From Conexibacteraceae bacterium (GTDB lineage: Bacteria > Actinomycetota > Thermoleophilia > Solirubrobacterales > Solirubrobacteraceae): a stretch of 15,444 bases of DNA. This document shows, piece after piece, positions 7,480 through 13,072 of the stretch; positions within the stretch are counted from its first letter, which is position 1; each line of letters starts with the position of its first letter. The DNA is taken from NCBI GenBank assembly GCA_009785395.1, contig WQWK01000012.1, forward strand, positions 1 through 15,444, written 5' to 3'. The translations under genes and the position numbers were made by a program. The notes below the pieces were generated by a model. That model saw only the letters and a list, made by a program, of their open reading frames with translations. It ran no database searches and was not told where the DNA came from.

Positions 7480-7970
7480 CGCTGCCACACCTGCTCGGAG
7501 CGGTGCCGATAGGAGCCGTAGGCGGCGAACATGCATGCCGCCACGATCACGACCACGGCTGCGCCGAGGCCCCAGCTGGCGAGGGCCGAATTGCCGTGGT
7601 CCGCGAGCAGATGCGGGCCGACCACGCCGCCGACGAGCACCGCAGCACAGATGAGCGCCACCTCGGTGAGGTCCCATTTGGGCTTCGGCATGAACCACAA
7701 CGCACGCCACTGGTTGCTAGCGGACATATTCACGAGCGCGGCGAGGAGGCCCACTACCGTGATGATGGTCGCCACGTTTCCCGGTCCCCGGTAGGCGGGC
7801 GCGACCGTCTGCACTCCGCAGAAGACGCTCAGCGCGAGGATGGCCCACGCAGGGGCCGTCGCGCGCCGCACCGCCGCGTCCTGCGCCTGCCGGGCGGCCC
7901 GCAGCTGCTCGCGAGCGGCGCTGGGAGGGATCGAATCCGGCGCCTGCAAATCCGAGGGCTGCTTTTCCAT
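7476..7970 (-). CDS. four-helix integral membrane protein of unknown function
   Basis: I do not recognise the family of this 164-aa protein. A polar, Ala/Arg/Gln-rich cytoplasmic N-terminus of about 38 residues precedes four predicted membrane helices at about 39-57, 64-82, 102-120 and 128-151. A short cytoplasmic or outer loop between helices 2 and 3 contains WFMPKPKWD. No catalytic motif is seen. It is the first gene of a two-gene unit with the overlapping winged-helix regulator, so the pair probably acts together. The start at ATG 7970 lacks a Shine-Dalgarno and is immediately preceded by a direct-repeat element that may be the operator. Confidence 0.75.
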   Translation of the reverse strand: MEKQPSDLQAPDSIPPSAAREQLRAARQAQDAAVRRATAPAWAILALSVFCGVQTVAPAYRGPGNVATIITVVGLLAALVNMSASNQWRALWFMPKPKWDLTEVALICAAVLVGGVVGPHLLADHGNSALASWGLGAAVVVIVAACMFAAYGSYRHRSEQVWQR

Positions 7971-7971
7971 G

Positions 7972-8008
7972 ACGGAAAGTTATCACACAACTTGCCGCTA
8001 CGGAAAGT
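7972..8008. promoter_or_regulatory. repeat cluster before the membrane-protein/regulator operon, candidate operator
   Basis: The 9-mer ACGGAAAGT occurs at 7972-7980 and again at 8000-8008. Between them GGAAAGTT (7974-7981) and AACTTGCC (7989-7996) form an inverted repeat with 7 of 8 pairs and a 7-base spacer. The cluster sits directly before the start codon of the operon that encodes the small winged-helix regulator. Confidence 0.4.
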
Positions 8009-8046
8009 CACCGTCCCGACCCACCTGTCTTCGCTCAGGGCACGCC

Positions 8047-8712
8047 CTAGCCCGGCAGCCCGGGCGTGAAGCAGACGGCAAGGCAGCAGAGCTCGTCGCT
8101 GACGCCGAGCTCGAGGACACCCTCGGTGTGATGCTCGTGGGTGATCAGCTCGTAGGCGCCGGAACCTGGGATCGGAACCGGGTCGCCGTTGACGGTGGCG
8201 ACGCCCGCGCCCTTGAACACGCCCCAGACGCCGCCGGCCTCATAGGGGCCGTTGTAGAGGCCGGGAACGTCGTCGCTCTGGGGCTCGAGGATCGCGCCGG
8301 GGGCGTCCTCGGCGCGCACGGGGGCGACGGTGTCGCGCTCGGTGCCGAGCAGTTCCTGGATCGCGCGCTCGGTGTCGGCGTAGGCGCCCTCGCCGAAGTG
8401 GTAGTCGAACAGGAACTGCTCGCCGTTGAACAGGTAGCGCGCGGGCCAGCCGAGGTTCTCGTACTCCTGCCAGATGACGTGGTCGACGTCGACGACAACC
8501 GGGTACTCGATGCCGAGGCGGACGACGGCGGCGGTCACGGCATCGGGATCCTCGGAGGGCTCGAAGCCGGCGGAATGCACGCCGACGACCCGCAGACCTG
8601 CGGCGGCGTAGCGCTCGTGCCATGCTTTCAGGTACGGAAGCGTGCGGATCGAGTTCGGGCGGCAGAAATCCCAGAACTCGACGAGTACGGGCCGCCCCCG
8701 CTGCTGGTCCAT
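8047..8712 (-). CDS. DipZ-like thioredoxin-fold protein with C-terminal beta domain
   Basis: From ATG 8712 the product is 221 aa. The N-terminal part is a redoxin fold: RPVLVEFWDFCRPNS at the active-site position (C17, with N20 where a second Cys would be in CxxC), then LRVVGVHSAGF and the cis-Pro loop NLGWPARYLF (P90). The C-terminal part (about 150-221) has VNGDPVPIPGSGAYELI and HHTEGVLELGVSDELCC...CFTPG, resembling the beta domain that follows the redoxin domain in DipZ-type proteins. It is likely a thiol-disulfide or peroxide-related protein, but with only one active-site Cys the reaction is uncertain. Conserved-looking sequence (APAFPARLPWINVASLR) continues in frame upstream of the ATG without a standard start codon, up to an in-frame TAA at 8800-8802. 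The gene diverges from the cysteine cluster. Confidence 0.8.
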   Translation of the reverse strand: MDQQRGRPVLVEFWDFCRPNSIRTLPYLKAWHERYAAAGLRVVGVHSAGFEPSEDPDAVTAAVVRLGIEYPVVVDVDHVIWQEYENLGWPARYLFNGEQFLFDYHFGEGAYADTERAIQELLGTERDTVAPVRAEDAPGAILEPQSDDVPGLYNGPYEAGGVWGVFKGAGVATVNGDPVPIPGSGAYELITHEHHTEGVLELGVSDELCCLAVCFTPGLPG

Positions 8713-8857
8713 ACGCAGCGAGGCGACGTTGATCCAAGGCAGTCTCGCCGGGAAGGCCGGCGCGGGAATATGGTCGACAGGAGCGCGGATGCGACGAGGT
8801 TACGGAACCCGTGTGAACGCCATGTCGCGGACCTATGCCGTGGCCCCACGCCACGGC

Positions 8858-8863
8858 TATACT
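8858..8863 (+). promoter_or_regulatory. -10-like element before the cysteine gene cluster
   Basis: TATACT at 8858-8863 is an AT-rich hexamer 5 of 6 to the -10 consensus in an otherwise GC-rich region. No good -35 is visible 16-18 bases upstream. It would give a leader of about 40 bases before the start at 8910. Confidence 0.4.
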
Positions 8864-8892
8864 TTCTGAACTGCCTAATCCTGAGTGCAATT

Positions 8893-8898
8893 AAGGAG
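8893..8898 (+). promoter_or_regulatory. strong ribosome binding site
   Basis: AAGGAG at 8893-8898 lies 11 bases before ATG 8910 but only 2 bases before an in-frame TTG at 8901. The spacing favours ATG 8910 as the true start. Confidence 0.75.
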
Positions 8899-8909
8899 AT
8901 TTGAGTTCG

Positions 8910-10091
8910 ATGAGCCCGTCCGGAGCGGAGGTACTTCGCCAGATCAAGGACCGGATCGAAGAGGTCGACCCGGCCGCCGTGCGTGAGCAGCTCCATGACG
9001 GAGCGCTCGTCGTCGACGTGCGCCAGGACGAGGAGTGGGCGACAGGCCATATCCCCGGCGCCCGGCACGTCCCCAAGAGCCACCTCGAGTCGCGGATCGA
9101 GGGCGTGGCGCCCGACAAGTCACAACCGGTTGTTCTCTATTGCGCCTCAGGCCAGCGCTCGGCCTGGGCCGCCCGCACCCTGCTCGAGGATCTCGGCTAC
9201 GAGCACGTGTCCTCGATGACCGGTGGCTTCACGCTGTGGAAGGACCGCGGCTATGACGTCGATGTTCCGCGCTTCATGAGCGCCGAGCAGCGCGACCGCT
9301 ACTCCCGGCACCTGCTGTTGAACGAGGTCGGCATCGAGGGCCAGCAGAAGCTGCTGGACGCCAAGGTGCTGCTGCTCGGGGCCGGTGGTCTCGGCTCGCC
9401 CGCGGCGCTCTATCTCGCCGCCGCCGGCGTGGGCACGCTTGGGATCGTCGATGACGACACCGTCGATCTCTCGAACCTGCAGCGCCAGGTGATCCACAAC
9501 GCGGCCCGAATCGGCGTTTCGAAGGTTGACTCGGCGGAAGAGACGATCCAAGCCCTGAACGCAGACGTCAAGGTCGAGAAGCACAAGCTGCGCCTCGGAC
9601 CTGAAAACATCATGGACATCCTGCCCAACTACGACATCGTCGTCGATGGGCTCGACAACTTCCCAAGCCGCTACCTGCTCAATGACGCCTCCGTGCGCCT
9701 GCGGATCCCCGTGGTTTCGGCCGCGATCCTCGGCTTCGACGGGCAGCTGTCGGTCTTCAAGCCCTACGAGGGCCCGTGCTACCGCTGCCTGTTCCCGGTG
9801 CCGCCGCCGGCCGAGCTGGCGCCGTCGTGCGGGGCCAACGGGGTGCTCGGCGTGCTGCCGGGCACGATGGGCCTATTGCAGGCGACCGAGGCGATCAAGC
9901 TGATCCTGGACATCGGCAACCCGGCGATCGGGCGGCTGATCATGTACGACGCACTCGCGGAGACGATGACCGAGGTCAAAGTGCGGCGCGACCCGCACTG
10001 CCCGATCTGCTCGCGCGACCCCGACGAGATCACCGACGAGGAGATGGGCGTCTTCCCCGACTACGAGGCGTTCTGCGCCGGCGCCCACTGA
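8910..10091 (+). CDS. moeB: rhodanese-E1 fusion: sulfurtransferase plus MoeB/ThiF-type adenylyltransferase
   Basis: This 393-aa protein has an N-terminal rhodanese domain (about 15-117) with active-site loop CASGQRS (C78), followed by an E1-like domain (about 122-393). The E1 part has GAGGLGS (157-163) for ATP, DDDTVDLSNLQRQ (181-193), VDGLDNFPSRYLLND, zinc cysteines C290/C293 (CYRC) and C364/C367 (CPIC), and the conserved C307 in SCGANGVLGVLPG. The family adenylates the C-terminal glycine of a ubiquitin-like carrier; the rhodanese cysteine then supplies persulfide sulfur to make a thiocarboxylate. It is first in a run with the carrier, CysM and the peptidase, so its job is most likely loading the CysO-like carrier, as MoeZ does in mycobacteria. 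It may also serve molybdopterin synthesis. In MoeZ the rhodanese domain is C-terminal, so the order here is swapped. Confidence 0.92.
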   Translation: MSPSGAEVLRQIKDRIEEVDPAAVREQLHDGALVVDVRQDEEWATGHIPGARHVPKSHLESRIEGVAPDKSQPVVLYCASGQRSAWAARTLLEDLGYEHVSSMTGGFTLWKDRGYDVDVPRFMSAEQRDRYSRHLLLNEVGIEGQQKLLDAKVLLLGAGGLGSPAALYLAAAGVGTLGIVDDDTVDLSNLQRQVIHNAARIGVSKVDSAEETIQALNADVKVEKHKLRLGPENIMDILPNYDIVVDGLDNFPSRYLLNDASVRLRIPVVSAAILGFDGQLSVFKPYEGPCYRCLFPVPPPAELAPSCGANGVLGVLPGTMGLLQATEAIKLILDIGNPAIGRLIMYDALAETMTEVKVRRDPHCPICSRDPDEITDEEMGVFPDYEAFCAGAH

Positions 10092-10114
10092 GGGGACCCT
10101 CCCAACGCGATTCC

Positions 10115-10153
10115 GGCGTGATATCGCGACGATACCGGCGGCTATATCACGCC
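10115..10153. repeat. 10-bp perfect inverted repeat upstream of the carrier gene
   Basis: GGCGTGATAT (10115-10124) and ATATCACGCC (10144-10153) are exact reverse complements with a 19-base spacer. The element lies in the 92-base gap between the rhodanese-E1 gene and the carrier gene, 30 bases before the carrier start. It could be an operator or a leader or processing stem. No T-tract follows. Confidence 0.6.
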
Positions 10154-10183
10154 AAAACCAGAGAAAGAGACATAGGACCCTGA

Positions 10184-10459
10184 ATGGCAACGATCAGAAT
10201 CCCCCCAGTGCTGCGTCCCGCCGTCGGCGGTGAGCGCGAGATCAGCGCCGACGGCGAGAACGTCGGCGAGATCCTGCGCGTCGTCGCAGGGCAGCACCCC
10301 GGCACGGAGTCGCAGCTGTTCGGCGCCGACGGCGACCTCAACCGTTACGTGAACGTCTACCTCAACGACGAGGACGTGCGCGTGCTGGACGGGCTCGACA
10401 CCACGGTCGGCGCCGGCGACACTCTGGTCATCCTCCCGGCGATGGCCGGCGGCTGCTGA
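10184..10459 (+). CDS. cysO: CysO-like sulfur carrier (MoaD/ThiS ubiquitin fold) ending in Gly-Gly-Cys
   Basis: This 91-aa beta-grasp protein reads RIPPVLRPAVGGE...ISADGENVGEIL...RYVNVYLNDEDVR...DTLVILPAMAGG, which closely parallels mycobacterial CysO. In that pathway the terminal glycine is thiocarboxylated and gives its sulfur to make cysteine. Here the gene does not stop after GG: the codons are GGC GGC TGC TGA, so the product ends G89-G90-C91. The extra Cys makes the primary product identical in form to the carrier-cysteine adduct made by CysM and cut by Mec. The JAMM peptidase encoded at 11523 could therefore be needed to expose the GG end before E1 activation. The start is ATG 10184, with AGGA at 10174-10177 upstream. 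Family assignment is firm; the maturation model is inference. Confidence 0.92.
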   Translation: MATIRIPPVLRPAVGGEREISADGENVGEILRVVAGQHPGTESQLFGADGDLNRYVNVYLNDEDVRVLDGLDTTVGAGDTLVILPAMAGGC

Positions 10460-10468
10460 GACGGCGGC

Positions 10469-10500
10469 GGATCGGCGCGCGGAGCGACCCGCCCCGATCC
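10469..10500 (+). repeat. short inverted repeat in the cysO-cysM gap
   Basis: GGATCGG (10469-10475) and CCGATCC (10494-10500) could form a 7-bp stem with an 18-base loop, ending 20 bases before the cysM start. No T-tract is present. It may be a weak leader stem or chance in GC-rich DNA. Confidence 0.3.
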
Positions 10501-10520
10501 TTCAGGTAGCCTTTGGTTTG

Positions 10521-11489
10521 ATGACCACCGACCTGCGCAACAAACCCTGCGGCGGACGCTACGGCGACATCGTCGAGGCGATCGGGCACACGCCGCTGGT
10601 CGAGCTCAAGCGGCTCAGTCCCAAGCCCGGCGTGCGCATCTGGGTCAAGCTGGAGTCGCGCAACCCGACCGGATCGGTCAAGGATCGCGTCGGCCGCGCC
10701 CTGATCCTGGACGCCGAGGAGAAGGGCCTGATCCGGCCCGGCCAGACGATCCTCGAGCCGACATCGGGCAACACCGGCATCTCGCTGGCGATGATCTGCG
10801 CGCGCAAGGGCTACAGGCTGAAGGTCGTGATGCCGGACAACGTCACGCCCGAGCGCACCGACCTCTTGCGCATGTACGGCGCCGAGATCGTCTACTCGGA
10901 GGGCAGCAAGGGCTCCAACGGGGCAGTCGAGCTCGCGCTCGACATGGCGTCGAAGGACGCCGATTACTACATGCCCTACCAGTACGGCAACCAGGCCAAC
11001 CCGGACGCGCACTACAACGGCACGGCGCTCGAGATCCTCGAGGAGCTTGACGAGGTCGCCGCCTTCGTCGCCGGCCTGGGGACGGGCGGCACGCTGATGG
11101 GCAACGGCCGCCGCCTCAAAGAGGAGCTCGGCGACAAGGTCAAGATCGTTGCGGCCGAGCCGATGCAGGGCGAGCCCGTGCAGGGCCTGCGCTCGCTGGA
11201 CGACGGCTTCATCCCGCCGATCATCGACCTCTCGCTGCTCGACCGCAAGATCTTCGTGACCAACGCGGATGCGATCACCTGGACGCGCAAGCTGCTCGAC
11301 GAGGAGCAGCTGTTCGTAGGCGTCTCCACGGGCGCAATCGCGCGGGTGGCGCTGCGGATCGCAAACGAGCTCGACGAGGGCAACGTCGTGTTCATCGCCG
11401 CCGACGACGGCAGCAAATACTTCTCGTCGGGGATCTACACCCGGCCGCTGGAAGAGATCGAGAACCTCGAATCCACCGTCTGGTGGTAG
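10521..11489 (+). CDS. cysM: cysteine synthase CysM, O-phosphoserine and thiocarboxylate-carrier type
   Basis: This 322-aa fold-type II PLP enzyme has the PLP lysine K54 in PTGSVKDR, substrate loop EPTSGNTGIS (79-88), GTGGTLMG (187-194) for phosphate, and YQYGNQANPDAHY (153-165). The segment GLRSLDDGF carries R224, the position equivalent to the arginine that gives mycobacterial CysM its preference for O-phosphoserine (in ALRNMDEGF). With the carrier gene just before it, the enzyme most likely forms aminoacrylate from O-phosphoserine and uses carrier thiocarboxylate rather than sulfide. The end ELESTVWW-like tail (ESTVWW) resembles the flexible C-terminus that closes the active site in that enzyme. 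ATG 10521 is preferred over the adjacent in-frame TTG at 10518. It follows cysO by 61 bases. Confidence 0.94.
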   Translation: MTTDLRNKPCGGRYGDIVEAIGHTPLVELKRLSPKPGVRIWVKLESRNPTGSVKDRVGRALILDAEEKGLIRPGQTILEPTSGNTGISLAMICARKGYRLKVVMPDNVTPERTDLLRMYGAEIVYSEGSKGSNGAVELALDMASKDADYYMPYQYGNQANPDAHYNGTALEILEELDEVAAFVAGLGTGGTLMGNGRRLKEELGDKVKIVAAEPMQGEPVQGLRSLDDGFIPPIIDLSLLDRKIFVTNADAITWTRKLLDEEQLFVGVSTGAIARVALRIANELDEGNVVFIAADDGSKYFSSGIYTRPLEEIENLESTVWW

Positions 11490-11503
11490 TCGCCGGCTGA
11501 GCC

Positions 11504-11519
11504 GGGGCGCCAACCCCGA
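11504..11519 (+). repeat. short hairpin before the Mec-type gene
   Basis: CGGGG (11504-11508) and CCCCG (11515-11519) form a 5-bp stem with a 6-base loop ending 3 bases before ATG 11523, where a ribosome binding site would be expected. It could limit translation of the peptidase, or be chance. Confidence 0.3.
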
Positions 11520-11522
11520 ACG

Positions 11523-11915
11523 ATGCGCATCTCGCGCCAGCTCTACGACGAGATCGTCGCGCACGCCCTCGAGGACGCGCCCGACGAGTGCTGCGGGATC
11601 GTCTCGAGCCGTGACGGGACCGCGGTCGAGCTGTTCCGGATGGAGAACACCGCCCACACGTGGATGCGGTACGAGATGGACAACATGGAGCTGTACCGCG
11701 TCATCACGGGGATCGAAGACGCGGGCCTGGACGTCGGCATCATCTACCACTCGCACACGCGCAGCGACCCGTACCCGTCGCAGACCGACATCAACCTGGC
11801 GTTCTACCCCGACTCGCTCTACGTGATCGTCGGCACGGCGACGCCGGAGCCGCGCGTCCGGGCCTTCACGATCCGGGACGGCAAGGTGGAGGAGGCCCAC
11901 CTCGACCTGGTCTGA
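11523..11915 (+). CDS. mec: JAMM/Mov34 metallopeptidase, CysO-cysteine hydrolase (Mec-like)
   Basis: This 130-aa protein has the complete JAMM zinc motif: E22 in DECCGIV, then H76 and H78 in YHSHTRSDPYPSQTD, with S86 and D89. The length and the HSHT..xYPSxTD pattern match the mycobacterial Mec peptidase, which hydrolyses the bond between the carrier's terminal glycine and cysteine, releasing both. It is the last gene of the cluster, 33 bases after cysM, and completes the pathway. Given that the carrier is translated with a terminal Cys, this enzyme may also mature the precursor. No clear Shine-Dalgarno is visible. Its stop lies 3 bases from the stop of the converging TfoX-like gene. Confidence 0.92.
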   Translation: MRISRQLYDEIVAHALEDAPDECCGIVSSRDGTAVELFRMENTAHTWMRYEMDNMELYRVITGIEDAGLDVGIIYHSHTRSDPYPSQTDINLAFYPDSLYVIVGTATPEPRVRAFTIRDGKVEEAHLDLV

Positions 11916-11918
11916 TCG

Positions 11919-12251
11919 CTAGGAGGGCGGCAGCGAGCGGGCGAGGCCGACGCCCGCCTCGACCCAGCGCTGCAGCTCCGAGTCCCCGGCGACCCCCTCC
12001 CCGGCCACACGCACCCAGCCGTTCATCGCGCGGCCGCGCATGACGAACGGTTCCACATGCGGCTGCGCCAGCAGATCATCGGTCTCGTCGCGCTCACAGC
12101 GCATCAGAAGTCCGCCGCCGGCTGACAGGCCGACCGCAATGTGGCCGCCGATCAGGAATGCGATCCCACCGAACATCCGCTTCTCGACGACGTCGGGCTC
12201 GAACATCAACAGGGTGCGCACCCGGTCCGCGAGCTCGGTGTCGTAGGCCAT
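11919..12251 (-). CDS. TfoX N-terminal domain protein
   Basis: This 110-aa protein matches the stand-alone TfoX N-terminal domain: MAYDTELADRVRTLL, KRMFGGIAFLIGGHIAVGL, then PHVEPFVMRGRAMNGWVRV. The family name comes from a competence regulator, but single-domain versions like this are widespread and their role is unproven; a competence role should not be assumed. The length is typical. It begins 7 bases after the stop of the upstream gene on the same strand, so the two are probably co-transcribed. The upstream GGCGGA may act as a weak ribosome binding site. Confidence 0.88.
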   Translation of the reverse strand: MAYDTELADRVRTLLMFEPDVVEKRMFGGIAFLIGGHIAVGLSAGGGLLMRCERDETDDLLAQPHVEPFVMRGRAMNGWVRVAGEGVAGDSELQRWVEAGVGLARSLPPS

Positions 12252-12258
12252 CGACGAA

Positions 12259-13014
12259 TTATCCGCCGTCGGCCAGCCTCCGCAAGCGCGCGCGCCAGTC
12301 GTTCTCGACGCTCATCAGCGGGCGCTGGCCGAAGGCGAGCCTCAGCGCGGTCTGCGGTCCGCCGCTGTGCAGGCGACCGGCCAGCCGCGCGACCGCCGTT
12401 GCGCCCTCCTGCTCGGCCAGCATCTCGATCAGTGTGCCGCCGAGCAGCGGCGCGTCGCGCACGGTCGGCGGGAACGACGGCCGGCGGCCGCCGCGCATGT
12501 AGGCGCCGACGACGCTGCGTGAGTAGCCGGTCTCGCCCGAGAACCAGCGTGAGGCGCCCTCCAGCAGCCACGCCCAGCGCAGCTCGGACCACAGCCGCGA
12601 CGGCAGCCGCGCCGACTGCAGCTCGCGGTTGGACTCGGCGATCACACGCCGCGCGTACACGGAGGCGGGCGCCAGCGCGAGCATCTCGAATGAGCCTGAG
12701 ACCCGCGTCGCACGGGCGCGCAGTGCCAGCGGGGAGAGCACGTGCAGCTCGCTGCGTCCGGCCCAGCCCACGGCGTAACGGCGAGCGGTCGCGCTGGTGA
12801 CCCCCCACAGGGCCGGCATCAACGGGTTCGACAACGCCAGCGCGTGTGGTGTGTCGTGCAGCACGACGGTGAGCTCGCCGGCCGGCTGCTGAAAGTGCTC
12901 AGCGAGGCGCTCGCGGGCGCGTTCGAGCTGCGCGAGCACACGCGCCGCGTCAGCGGGGCGTTCTGATGAGTGCCGGCAAGCGAACGACGCCGACGCGGAT
13001 TCTGTCCAGGACAT
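12259..13014 (-). CDS. uncharacterised protein resembling a gluzincin peptidase with a degraded active site
   Basis: From ATG 13014 the product is 251 aa, with no signal peptide. The pattern resembles the peptidase MA-like fold: an N-terminal strand-helix unit (SFACRHSSERPADAARVL), LTVVLHDTPHAL, a strand AVGWAGRSELHVLSP, then VIAESNRELQ where HExxH would be expected, and WLLEGASRWFSG where the third zinc ligand Glu sits in WLxEGxAxY. Here the HExxH position reads A126-E127-S-N-R130: both histidines are gone while E127 and E152 remain. If this alignment is right it cannot bind zinc in the usual way and is a pseudoenzyme. The start lies just after a strong terminator of the upstream gene. A longer frame starting at 13476 would overlap the DUF1802 gene out of frame and is rejected. 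Confidence 0.7.
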   Translation of the reverse strand: MSWTESASASFACRHSSERPADAARVLAQLERARERLAEHFQQPAGELTVVLHDTPHALALSNPLMPALWGVTSATARRYAVGWAGRSELHVLSPLALRARATRVSGSFEMLALAPASVYARRVIAESNRELQSARLPSRLWSELRWAWLLEGASRWFSGETGYSRSVVGAYMRGGRRPSFPPTVRDAPLLGGTLIEMLAEQEGATAVARLAGRLHSGGPQTALRLAFGQRPLMSVENDWRARLRRLADGG

Positions 13015-13020
13015 CCCGGG

Positions 13021-13058
13021 AAAACTCGGGGGGGGCGGCCCGCTGGCCGCCCCCCCCG
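13021..13058 (-). terminator. rho-independent terminator of the DUF1802 gene
   Basis: A 14-bp perfect stem (13027-13040 and 13045-13058) contains runs of eight G and eight C around a 4-base loop. On the minus strand it is followed by AGTTTT (13026-13021). It begins 15 bases after the DUF1802 stop at 13073. It ends 7 bases before the next gene's ATG at 13014, so that gene needs its own start signal or read-through. Confidence 0.8.
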
Positions 13059-13072
13059 AATCCGGCTGATCC

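Noticed and set aside
10428..11900. 490-codon minus-strand open frame opposite cysM and mec
   Set aside because: It is antisense to two clearly conserved genes and its product has no recognisable motif. Long antisense frames are expected at this GC content.
11919..12251. Competence regulator based on the TfoX name
   Set aside because: Only the N-terminal domain is present and no competence genes are nearby, so the family name should not be read as function.
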